Shown here: piece by piece, positions 8,344 to 15,562 of the stretch
How positions within the stretch are numbered: position 1 is the stretch's first letter
Layout of the letters: each line of letters starts with the position of its first letter
Assembly: GCA_964580155.1 (NCBI GenBank)
Contig: CAZOJP010000039.1
Coordinates: 1 to 18,008, forward strand
From: Intestinibacillus sp964580155
GTDB lineage: Bacteria; Bacillota; Clostridia; Oscillospirales; Butyricicoccaceae
DNA length: 18,008 nt
Direction: 5' to 3'
Translations under genes and position numbers: made by a program
The notes under the pieces: generated by a model
The model's database searches: none
What the model saw: only the letters and a program-made list of their open reading frames with translations
What the model was told of the DNA's origin: nothing

Positions 8344-11108
8344 GACCGATTCAGCTGACATTATCCGCCTTTGGGCCGTATGCCGATACCACCGTGCTCG
8401 ATTTGGACAAGCTCGGCACGCGCGGGCTGTACCTCGTAACGGGCGACACCGGCGCGGGCAAGACCACGATTTTTGACGCAATCACCTTCGCACTGTACGG
8501 CGAGCCGAGCGGCGACAGCCGCGACCCCTCCATGCTGCGCTCTAAATACGCGCAGCCGAGCACCCCGACCGAGGTCGAGCTGCTCTTTTCCTACCGCGGC
8601 AAGACCTATCAGCTGCGCCGCAACCCCGAATATGAGCGGCCTGCCAAGCGCGGCGGCGGCACCACCATGCAAAAGGCGGATGCCACGCTCATATATCCGG
8701 ACGGGCGGCTTGTGACGCGCTATCGCGAGGTTACGGCCGCGGTCACCGCGCTGATCGGACTGGATCGCAGCCAATTTTCCCGCATCGCGATGATCGCGCA
8801 GGGCGATTTCCTCAAGCTGCTGCTCGCGTCCACCGAGGAGCGCAAGGCGATCTTCCGGCAGATTTTCCAAACCGCGCCCTATCAGGCGCTGCAGGAGCAG
8901 CTCAAATCGCGCGCAGCCGCGCTTTCCGCCCAGTGCGATGCGCTGCGGCAGAGCATCCGCCAATATGCCGGCGGCGTGCTGTGCGACGCGGACGATGCGC
9001 GGTGCGCCGAGCTTGCGCGCGCACAGACCGGGCAGCTCGCCGCGGAGGACACGCTCGCGCTGCTCTCCTCCCTCCTTGCAGACGATCACGCGGCATCGGA
9101 GCAGCAGCAGCACGCGCTGCAGCACGCCGAAGCGCGCATCACGGAGCTGACCGCGCAGCTGGGTCAGGCCGAGGCGCACGAAAAGACCCGCGCCGCCCTC
9201 GAAACGGCGCAGGCGCAGCAGACGCACGCGGCGCAGCAGCTTGAAGCCGCCCATGCCGCGCTCCTTGCAGAGCAGGCGCAGCAGCCCGCGCGCGACAACC
9301 TGCACGCGCAGATTGCGGCCGCGCGCCTTGAGCTGCCGCGCTATGACGAGCTGGAGGATGCGCGCGCCGCGCTCACCGCGCAAACCCAGCTGCAGCGCAC
9401 GCAGCAGACCGCGCTCGTCCAAGACCGCGCAAAGCAGGCGCGCGCCGCCGACGCATTCCGCGCGCAGCAGCAGGAGTTCACCGCGCTTGAGGACTGCGGC
9501 GCGGCGCAGGAAAAGCTGACCGCGCAGCTTGCGCAGTATGAGCAGCGCGCCGAAGCCCTGTCCGCGCTCGTGCAGGCGCTGTCCTCGTGCGATGCGCTGC
9601 AGGACAAATGCCAGAGCGCGCGCGCCGATTATCAGACCGCGGCGCAGGAGGCGCACGCGCTGACCTCGGACTATCTGCAAAAAAACCGCGCCTTCCTCGA
9701 CGGGCAGGCAGGCGTGCTCGCGCAGACCCTGCAGCCCGGCCTGCCCTGTCCGGTTTGCGGCGCGTGCGACCATCCTCGTCCGGCGCAGCCCTCCGCACAG
9801 GCCCCGACCGAAGCCGCGCTTGAGCGCGCGCGCAAGGCAAGCGAAGCGCGGCAAAAGGCCGCCGCCGATGCAAGCGCCGCCGCCGCGCAGCTGTCCGGCC
9901 GGCTGGAAACCCTGACCGCCGCCACCGCGGAGCAGGCCGCGGCGCTGCTGGACGCGCAGGCCGATCCCCAAGCCTATGCGGCGCAGGCGGACGCGGCGCA
10001 AACCGAAACCGCCGCCGCCGTGCGCGCGGCGCAGCGCAGCCTTGCCGATGTGCGCACGCGCACGGCGCGCCGCGCGGAGCTTGCCCGTTGTCTGCCGCAG
10101 CGCGAAGCCGAGCTCAAGGCGCTCGAAACCGCGCTTGCCGCGCGTGACAGCGCGGCCGCGGCGCAGGCGGCGCGCGTGGATGCCATGCAGGCCGCACTCG
10201 ACACGCTGGCGCGCGCCCTGCCCTTTGCGGGCAAGGCGCAGGCGGTGCGCGCGCTGCAGGATTTGCAGGCCGGGCACACCGCGCTGCAAACCGCGCTCGA
10301 GCGCGCGCAGACCGCCTATCAGGCCGCAAAATCGCAGACGGACACGCTCGCCGGACAGATTGCAAGCTGCCGCGCGCAGCTTGCCGCCGCGCCCGCCGTG
10401 CCGATCGCCGCTTTGCGCGAGCAGCTGGCGCACCACCAGACGGAAAAGGCGGCGTGCACGCGCGCGCTCACCGCGCTCACCGCGCGCTTGCAAACGAACC
10501 AAACCGCGTTTGATCATCTGCGCGCGCGGTTTTCCGAGCTGACCGATCTCGAAGCGCAGTGGAGCCGGATGCGCGCGCTGTCCGCGACCGCAAACGGCAA
10601 TCTGGCAGGCAAGGAAAAAATCATGCTGGAAACCTATGTCCAGATGACCTATTTCGACCGCGTCATCGCACGCGCAAACACCCGCTTCATGGTCATGTCG
10701 GGCGGCCAATACGAGCTTAAGCGCAGCGCGGAAGCGGAAAACAACCGCTCCCAGAGCGGCCTTGCGCTCGATGTCGTCGATCATTATAACGGCACGGAGC
10801 GCAGCGTGCGCTCGCTGTCGGGCGGTGAGGCGTTCAAGGCCTCGCTGTCGCTCGCGCTGGGGCTGTCCGATGAAATTCAGTCCTGCGCAGGCGGCATCCG
10901 GCTGGACAGCATGTTTGTCGACGAGGGCTTCGGCTCACTCGACGAGGAATCGCTCGGGCAGGCGATGCAGGCGCTCACCGGACTGACCGAGGGCGATCGG
11001 CTCGTCGGCATCATCTCGCACGTCGCGGAGCTGAAAAGCAGGATTGACAAGCAGATCATCGTGACCAAGGCAAAATCCGGCGGCAGCCGGGTGTCCATTC
11101 AGACCTGA
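8340..11108 (+). CDS. sbcC: SbcC exonuclease subunit, Rad50-like ATPase
   Basis: SbcC is the SMC/Rad50-type ATPase partner of SbcD. The product is 922 aa, on the short side for the family. Walker A is GDTGAGKTT (35-43). The zinc hook CPVC lies at 470-473, close to mid-protein as expected between two coiled coils of similar length. The ABC signature LSGGE is at 826-830 and Walker B ends in MFVDEGFGSLDEE (858-870). The coiled coils are extremely rich in Ala, Gln, Arg and Leu, and the DNA is dense in GCGC, unlike the Wadjet genes on the left. An SD (GGGAGGG) sits inside the sbcD 3' end just before ATG 8340. No clear terminator follows; the next gene has its own putative promoter. Confidence 0.96.
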   Translation: MRPIQLTLSAFGPYADTTVLDLDKLGTRGLYLVTGDTGAGKTTIFDAITFALYGEPSGDSRDPSMLRSKYAQPSTPTEVELLFSYRGKTYQLRRNPEYERPAKRGGGTTMQKADATLIYPDGRLVTRYREVTAAVTALIGLDRSQFSRIAMIAQGDFLKLLLASTEERKAIFRQIFQTAPYQALQEQLKSRAAALSAQCDALRQSIRQYAGGVLCDADDARCAELARAQTGQLAAEDTLALLSSLLADDHAASEQQQHALQHAEARITELTAQLGQAEAHEKTRAALETAQAQQTHAAQQLEAAHAALLAEQAQQPARDNLHAQIAAARLELPRYDELEDARAALTAQTQLQRTQQTALVQDRAKQARAADAFRAQQQEFTALEDCGAAQEKLTAQLAQYEQRAEALSALVQALSSCDALQDKCQSARADYQTAAQEAHALTSDYLQKNRAFLDGQAGVLAQTLQPGLPCPVCGACDHPRPAQPSAQAPTEAALERARKASEARQKAAADASAAAAQLSGRLETLTAATAEQAAALLDAQADPQAYAAQADAAQTETAAAVRAAQRSLADVRTRTARRAELARCLPQREAELKALETALAARDSAAAAQAARVDAMQAALDTLARALPFAGKAQAVRALQDLQAGHTALQTALERAQTAYQAAKSQTDTLAGQIASCRAQLAAAPAVPIAALREQLAHHQTEKAACTRALTALTARLQTNQTAFDHLRARFSELTDLEAQWSRMRALSATANGNLAGKEKIMLETYVQMTYFDRVIARANTRFMVMSGGQYELKRSAEAENNRSQSGLALDVVDHYNGTERSVRSLSGGEAFKASLSLALGLSDEIQSCAGGIRLDSMFVDEGFGSLDEESLGQAMQALTGLTEGDRLVGIISHVAELKSRIDKQIIVTKAKSGGSRVSIQT

Positions 11109-11114
11109 CCGCGC

Positions 11115-11143
11115 TTGCGTCCGCGCGCAATATGTGATACCAT
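11115..11143 (+). promoter_or_regulatory. Putative promoter of the flavoprotein gene
   Basis: TTGCGT (11115-11120) and TACCAT (11138-11143) are separated by 17 bp, and TGA directly precedes the -10, giving an extended -10 (TGnTACCAT). The downstream gene starts at 11188 with GAAAGGA as SD. Seen by eye only; no start site is known. Confidence 0.45.
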
Positions 11144-11187
11144 AAACGCAACAAGCCACCGTCATCATCAGAAAGGAATCGTTCACT

Positions 11188-11814
11188 ATGAAAGTCGTCG
11201 CATTTAACGGCAGCCCCAAGGAACACGGCAACACCTATCACGCGCTCAAAGTCGTGTGTGCCGAGCTGGAGCAGCAGGGCATCGAAACGGAAATTGTGAG
11301 CGTCGGCGGCCGCGCGGTGCACAGCTGCCGCGCGTGCAACGCCTGCGTGCGCAACCAAGACCGCCGCTGCATCCTTGAGGACGACGTCAACGGCTGGATC
11401 GCCAAAATGGCCGAGGCGGATGGCATCCTGCTCGGCTCTCCGGTGCACTATGCAGGCATCAGCGCGGGCATGAAGGCCTTCCTCGACCGCGCGTTTTATG
11501 TGTCCTCGGTCAACGGCTCGCTGCTGCGCCACAAGGTCGGCGCGGCGGTTGTCGCGGTGCGCCGCACGGGCGGCATGCCGGCCTTTGATCAGCTCAACCA
11601 CTACCTGCTCTATTCGGAGATGGTTCTGCCCACCTCGAGCTACTGGAACGTCATCCACGGGCTCAAGCCCGGCGAGGTGGACGGCGATGCCGAGGGCATG
11701 CAAATCATGCGCGCGCTCGGCAAGAACATGGCCTGGGTGCTGCAATCGCTTGCCGCAAGCCGCGATACCGCCCCCGCGCTCGAGCCCAAGGTTTTCACAA
11801 ACTTCATCCGATAA
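11188..11814 (+). CDS. Flavodoxin-fold NAD(P)H oxidoreductase, iron-sulfur flavoprotein (Isf)-like
   Basis: A 208 aa soluble flavodoxin-fold protein. The FMN phosphate loop is clear near the N-terminus (NGSPKEHGNT, residues 7-16), and GSPVHYAG at 83-90 is the second flavin-contact loop of the NADPH-dependent FMN reductase family. Between them lies a compact cysteine motif C47-x2-C50-x2-C53-x7-C61, the spacing seen in archaeal and clostridial iron-sulfur flavoproteins that bind one [4Fe-4S] cluster beside FMN. Such proteins pass single electrons from ferredoxin; the substrate here is unknown. AAAGGAA precedes ATG 11188. The gene appears monocistronic: a putative promoter lies ahead and a strong terminator behind. 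It could instead be annotated only as a flavodoxin family protein; the redox role is firm, the exact reaction is not. Confidence 0.85.
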   Translation: MKVVAFNGSPKEHGNTYHALKVVCAELEQQGIETEIVSVGGRAVHSCRACNACVRNQDRRCILEDDVNGWIAKMAEADGILLGSPVHYAGISAGMKAFLDRAFYVSSVNGSLLRHKVGAAVVAVRRTGGMPAFDQLNHYLLYSEMVLPTSSYWNVIHGLKPGEVDGDAEGMQIMRALGKNMAWVLQSLAASRDTAPALEPKVFTNFIR

Positions 11815-11840
11815 ACGCAGATCATCAGCCGCACCGCGCA

Positions 11841-11875
11841 AGCCGCAACGCACACAGGGAGCGTTGCGGCTTTTG
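11841..11875 (+). terminator. Rho-independent terminator after the flavoprotein gene
   Basis: AGCCGCAACGC (11841-11851) and GCGTTGCGGCT (11861-11871) form a perfect 11 bp stem with a 9 nt loop, followed by TTTTGT. It lies 26 bp after the stop codon. Confidence 0.88.
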
Positions 11876-11945
11876 TCGCTTATACGGGCAGGATGTCGGT
11901 CTATCCGTGTAGAAGCCGAATAATATGCGCTGTTTCTTGTTCTTT

Positions 11946-11978
11946 TTGCTTCATTTCTGTTTTGCAGTATGATATAAT
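11946..11978 (+). promoter_or_regulatory. Putative promoter of the vanZ-like/tyrA/dgc operon
   Basis: The AT-rich stretch before the VanZ-like gene holds TTGCTT (11946-11951), TATGAT (11968-11973, 16 bp spacer) and an overlapping perfect TATAAT (11973-11978, 21 bp from the same -35). Either hexamer could be the -10. The start codon is 12021. Confidence 0.55.
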
Positions 11979-12020
11979 AAGAATTACCGCGATAATCAAT
12001 GGTAAGTAGCGAGGAGAATC

Positions 12021-12704
12021 ATGAAAAACCGTGGACGACCCGGAGCAGGGCTGCTGCTCGCGCTGTTTCTATGCTGCAACGGATATGTGGAGCTGAGCGG
12101 ACGCCACATCGTGCGCGTCCCTGCCAAGCTGGGGTTTGCGGCGGGCTTCATCCTGCTGCTCACCCTCTTTTTCAAAACGTGCTCCCGTCCGACCGACAGC
12201 GCAGCGCGCCGCCGCACACGCGAGCGCCGCTACTTTCTCGCACTTTTTTTATACTATCTGTGGATTCTGGGCAACATGCTGTTTTTTGATGCCGCGTTTG
12301 GACGCGCGCACAGCGGCGTACAGCCAAACTTAAACTTTTACGCGGTCGATCTGAACCTCGAACCGCTTAAAACCATTCGCAACTATTTGCGCGCCTATCG
12401 CAACGGCAATATTTCGGGTAATTTGGTCGCGATCAACCTGTTCGGCAACCTCGCCGCATTCGCGCCCATGACGGTCTTTCTGCCCACGCTGTGGCGGCCC
12501 GCGCGCAATTTCTTTGTGTTCACGCTGGGGATGACCGCGCTGATCTGCGCTGTCGAGCTCCTGCAAATTTTCACGCGCACCGGCAGCTGCGATATAGACG
12601 ACGTGATCCTCAATCTTGCGGGGGCGCTTGCGCTCTGGCTCATCGTGCAGCTTCCCCCTGTGCGCAGACGGCTTTACGGCCTATCACCCACCCCGAAAGG
12701 ATGA
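12021..12704 (+). CDS. VanZ-like family membrane protein
   Basis: A 227 aa integral membrane protein with about five hydrophobic segments (roughly 8-20, 34-50, 72-90, 153-177, 190-206). The VanZ-family signature is complete: NLEPLKTIRNYL (near 112-123), GNLVAINLFGNLAAFAPMTVFLP (near 132-154), then ELLQIFTRTGSCDIDDVILNLAG (near 178-200). VanZ of the vancomycin-resistance transposon gives low-level teicoplanin resistance, but most chromosomal members have no known role, and nothing here points to a van cluster. The ATG at 12021 has AGGAGA 6 nt upstream. Its stop overlaps the SD region of tyrA, so the two are co-transcribed. Confidence 0.9.
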   Translation: MKNRGRPGAGLLLALFLCCNGYVELSGRHIVRVPAKLGFAAGFILLLTLFFKTCSRPTDSAARRRTRERRYFLALFLYYLWILGNMLFFDAAFGRAHSGVQPNLNFYAVDLNLEPLKTIRNYLRAYRNGNISGNLVAINLFGNLAAFAPMTVFLPTLWRPARNFFVFTLGMTALICAVELLQIFTRTGSCDIDDVILNLAGALALWLIVQLPPVRRRLYGLSPTPKG

Positions 12705-12712
12705 TGCAACAA

Positions 12713-13549
12713 ATGCAAAAAACCGTACTGATTGCCGGTCTGGGACTGATCGGCGGCTCCATGGCAAAGGCGATTAAAGCGCGCACCGATTTTCGGGTGC
12801 TGGGTTACGATATTTCGGAAAAAGTGCTGTCCGATGCGCGCTATCTCGGCGTGATCGACGATGCCGCACGCGAGGAGGACTTTGCGCAGGCGGATTTCGT
12901 GCTGGTCGCGCTCAATCCCGTGCCCACGGTCACGTTTTTGCTGCGCGCGATTCCGCATCTGCGCGCGGACTGCATCGCAATCGACCTGTGCGGCGTCAAG
13001 TGCTATGTCTGCGAGCAGGTATCCCCGGCCGCGCAGGCGCACGGCATCGCGTTTATCGGCGGACACCCCATGGCAGGGCGCGAGTTTTCCGGCTTTGAAT
13101 ATGCCTGCGCAGACCTCTACGAGGGCGCGAGCATGATTCTCGTGCCGACAGACAGCACAACGGCGCCCGCGCTTGAGCACGCACAGGACTTTTTCCGCGC
13201 CCTTGGCTTTGGCAAGATCGTATGCACCACAGCGCAGCAGCACGACGACATGATCGCATACACCTCGCAGCTTGCGCATGTGGTATCGAGCGCGTACATC
13301 CAAAGCCCGGAGGCGCTGCGGCACGAGGGCTACTCTGCCGGCTCTTATAAAGACCTCACCCGCGTCGCGCGGCTGAACGAGCAAATGTGGACCGAGCTTT
13401 TTCTGCACAATTCTGCGCCCCTCGTGCGCGTGATTGATGAAATGATCGTTCATTTACAGCAGTACCGCAACGCGATTGCGGACGGGCAGGAGGATACGCT
13501 CCGCCAGCTTCTGCGCGACGGACGCGAGCGCAAGGAGCGCATCGGCTGA
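12713..13549 (+). CDS. tyrA: Prephenate dehydrogenase
   Basis: TyrA oxidatively decarboxylates prephenate to 4-hydroxyphenylpyruvate in tyrosine synthesis. The 278 aa product has the N-terminal dinucleotide fold GLGLIGGS (9-16), with an acidic residue D34 in LGYDIS that suggests NAD+ preference, and the conserved HPMAGRE motif (H118) in the catalytic cleft. The all-helical C-terminal dimerisation domain shows SQLAHVVSSAY and GSYKDLTRVA. There is no fused chorismate mutase and no ACT domain at the C-terminus, so it is the short monofunctional form. I prefer ATG 12713; AAAGGA is 11-12 nt upstream, whereas ATGs at 12701 and 12704 sit too close to that SD. The gene overlaps no neighbour and lies between the vanZ-like and diguanylate cyclase genes, with no other aromatic-pathway gene in view. 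Confidence 0.93.
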   Translation: MQKTVLIAGLGLIGGSMAKAIKARTDFRVLGYDISEKVLSDARYLGVIDDAAREEDFAQADFVLVALNPVPTVTFLLRAIPHLRADCIAIDLCGVKCYVCEQVSPAAQAHGIAFIGGHPMAGREFSGFEYACADLYEGASMILVPTDSTTAPALEHAQDFFRALGFGKIVCTTAQQHDDMIAYTSQLAHVVSSAYIQSPEALRHEGYSAGSYKDLTRVARLNEQMWTELFLHNSAPLVRVIDEMIVHLQQYRNAIADGQEDTLRQLLRDGRERKERIG

Positions 13550-13579
13550 TGCCTGAACACAAATGGAAGGAGGGCTGCA

Positions 13580-15385
13580 ATGCTCGCAAACAAATACGCC
13601 ACACGCAGCTTCATTGCGCTGTTGGGCGCGGCTTTATTTGTTTTATTTGCGCTCGGTGCGTTTGCAAGCTACCGTGCGCAGCTTTTGCGGGAGTTTTCCC
13701 ACATGGTTACAAGCGGACTGAGCGCGTACACGGACAGCCAGGCAAGCGAGATCAACGACCGCGTGGACCGCATGCAGCGCGCGGCCGACACAATCGCCGC
13801 TGTACTGAGCGTCTCGGAGCCTCTTGACGAAGCGCGCATCGCGCAGGTGTTCGAGCAGGAGCAGGCAACCGAATCGGTCTTTGCCATGCAATATCTGCCT
13901 GCGGCACAGCTTGCGCCGCTCTTTCCCGAGGAAGCATCCCATGCGCGCGTGCTGGAGGAGCTGCAGCGCGGCGAATCTGTGATGTCCGGTATGACCGATC
14001 AGACCGGCGCCATTTCCTTCAGTGCGCTCGCGCCCGTGCTGCAGTACGGACGGCTGCTCGGCGCGGTGCACTATCATCTGGATGTCGAGCGGCTGACTCG
14101 GACACTGCATCAGGGGCTGCTGTCCACCTCGGTGTACAGCTATATTGTTGACGGCAGCGGCACACTCCTGCTGCCGCCGCCGTCCGATTCTCCCGCCGAT
14201 GCGCTGTATGCACGCCTGCGTGCGCAAACACCCGGGGAAAATCAGGCGCTTGCACAGGCGATTGAGCAGGGCAGCAGCTACGCACTGCAATGCCGCACCC
14301 ACGATTCTCTGCCGCTTTTCGCCGCGACCGTGCCGCTCACACACAACGGCTGGAGACTGCTCGACCTGAGTGACGGGAACAACATACAAACCTATTTTTA
14401 TAATATCCTGCGCCATACCATGCTGGTGTGCCTGCTGTTCGGGCTGTGCACCATTGTGATTATCGCGCTGGTATACTATATCCACAAGCGGCAGCAGCGC
14501 CGCCTGCGTCTAAGCGAGCTGCGCTATGACCTGCTTGCGCGTTTTAGCGATACCCTGCTGTTTGAATATTACTTTTCGTCCGACACGATGATCTGGTCGG
14601 GCAACGCGAGTAAGGCGCTCGAACTTGCAAGCACCCGTATTACAAATTATGAGCGCGATGGGCATGATGCTGCGCTCGTGCATCCGGATGATCTGGCCAT
14701 GGTGCGCGCCAAACGACATGAGCTGCTTGAAAACGACGTCATGGGCTGCTATGAAGCCCGTCTCCGGCTGTCGCAGGGCGAATACCGATGGTATAGCTGC
14801 CAATTTCAGATGATTTGCGAAAAAGGCGAGCCGCGGCTGCTCTTTGGCAAGCTGACCGATATTTCCACCCACAAGGCGCGCGAGGCGCGTCTGCTTGCGC
14901 GTGCGGAAAGCGACAGCCTGACCGGACTGCTCAACAATGGCTCGCTGCGCGATGAGACCGAAAAGCGGCTGCGCGAGGGCGCGTCCGGCTTCTTCTTTGT
15001 GTTCGATGTCGACAACTTCAAGTCGGTCAATGACGACCTCGGCCATATTGTTGGCGACAGCGCGCTGCGCGCCATCGCAGAGGTCCTGCAGGGATCGTTC
15101 CGCGAACGCGACCTCATCGGCCGCTGGGGTGGTGACGAATTTGCAGCTTTTATGGACGGTACAGAGGACATGGCCGCCGCCGCGCGCAAAGCGCATGAGC
15201 TCGTCGTGCAAATCAGCGCGGTGCAGCTCAAGGAAGCGCCTGCGCTGCGCTTGTCCGCGAGCATCGGCGTCGCGCGCGCCCAAAGCGGCACAACCGATAT
15301 TCGCGCACTGTATGATGCCGCCGACCGCGCCATGTATATCGCAAAGCGTAAAGGGAAAAACAGCTACCACATCGAAGTGCTATAA
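13580..15385 (+). CDS. Membrane sensor diguanylate cyclase (PAS-GGDEF)
   Basis: A 601 aa membrane receptor predicted to make cyclic di-GMP from two GTP. Topology from sequence: a membrane helix at about 10-31, an extracytoplasmic sensor of about 240 residues (Cache-like in size and position, not proven), a second helix at about 277-298, a PAS domain at about 310-432 (HPDDLAMV, then YRWYSCQFQM, ending in LTDISTHK), then GGDEF from about 433. The active-site motif is intact, RWGGDEF with GGDEF at 517-521, and RERD at 508-511 has the five-residue spacing of an allosteric I-site, so product inhibition is likely. The start has GGAGGG 7 nt upstream. It follows tyrA after 30 bp and is probably the last gene of that operon; no clear terminator is seen after it. 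Confidence 0.93.
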   Translation: MLANKYATRSFIALLGAALFVLFALGAFASYRAQLLREFSHMVTSGLSAYTDSQASEINDRVDRMQRAADTIAAVLSVSEPLDEARIAQVFEQEQATESVFAMQYLPAAQLAPLFPEEASHARVLEELQRGESVMSGMTDQTGAISFSALAPVLQYGRLLGAVHYHLDVERLTRTLHQGLLSTSVYSYIVDGSGTLLLPPPSDSPADALYARLRAQTPGENQALAQAIEQGSSYALQCRTHDSLPLFAATVPLTHNGWRLLDLSDGNNIQTYFYNILRHTMLVCLLFGLCTIVIIALVYYIHKRQQRRLRLSELRYDLLARFSDTLLFEYYFSSDTMIWSGNASKALELASTRITNYERDGHDAALVHPDDLAMVRAKRHELLENDVMGCYEARLRLSQGEYRWYSCQFQMICEKGEPRLLFGKLTDISTHKAREARLLARAESDSLTGLLNNGSLRDETEKRLREGASGFFFVFDVDNFKSVNDDLGHIVGDSALRAIAEVLQGSFRERDLIGRWGGDEFAAFMDGTEDMAAAARKAHELVVQISAVQLKEAPALRLSASIGVARAQSGTTDIRALYDAADRAMYIAKRKGKNSYHIEVL

Positions 15386-15419
15386 CTGAAAAGCCGCACA
15401 TTTTGATTTTTTCACGTTG

Positions 15420-15437
15420 CCGTAACATATGTTACGG
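15420..15437. promoter_or_regulatory. Perfect 18 bp palindrome, probable operator
   Basis: CCGTAACATATGTTACGG is a perfect palindrome 34 bp after the diguanylate cyclase stop. With no loop and no T-run it cannot act as a hairpin terminator, so it is more likely a site for a dimeric regulator. It includes GTA-N8-TAC, the spacing of some CRP/FNR-family sites, but the regulator cannot be named. A putative promoter for the next gene lies about 60 bp downstream. Confidence 0.6.
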
Positions 15438-15494
15438 ACTGAGCGCGCGAGCCGTAGTATGCTAGGTACAGAAAGAAAATCGTGGGCGTACCGC

Positions 15495-15524
15495 TTGCAA
15501 TTTTTACAAAAAGCGTTTTAAAAT
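15495..15524 (+). promoter_or_regulatory. Putative promoter of the ferredoxin-like genes
   Basis: TTGCAA (15495-15500) and TAAAAT (15519-15524) are separated by 18 bp in an AT-rich stretch. AAGGAGG (15545-15551) and the ATG at 15563 follow. Confidence 0.6.
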
Positions 15525-15562
15525 GCTTCTTACTGTGGTATTCTAAGGAGGACATAGATACG

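Noticed and set aside
7219..8481. 420-codon minus-strand open frame opposite sbcD
   Set aside because: sbcD has every phosphoesterase motif; the opposite frame has no recognisable domain.
8361..10784. 807-codon minus-strand open frame opposite sbcC
   Set aside because: A by-product of GC-rich codon use in sbcC; the translation is Arg/Gly/Leu repeats with no motif or SD.
15458..15463. TATGCT as a -10 box directly after the palindrome
   Set aside because: No -35 at a suitable distance; the TTGCAA/TAAAAT pair downstream is better placed.
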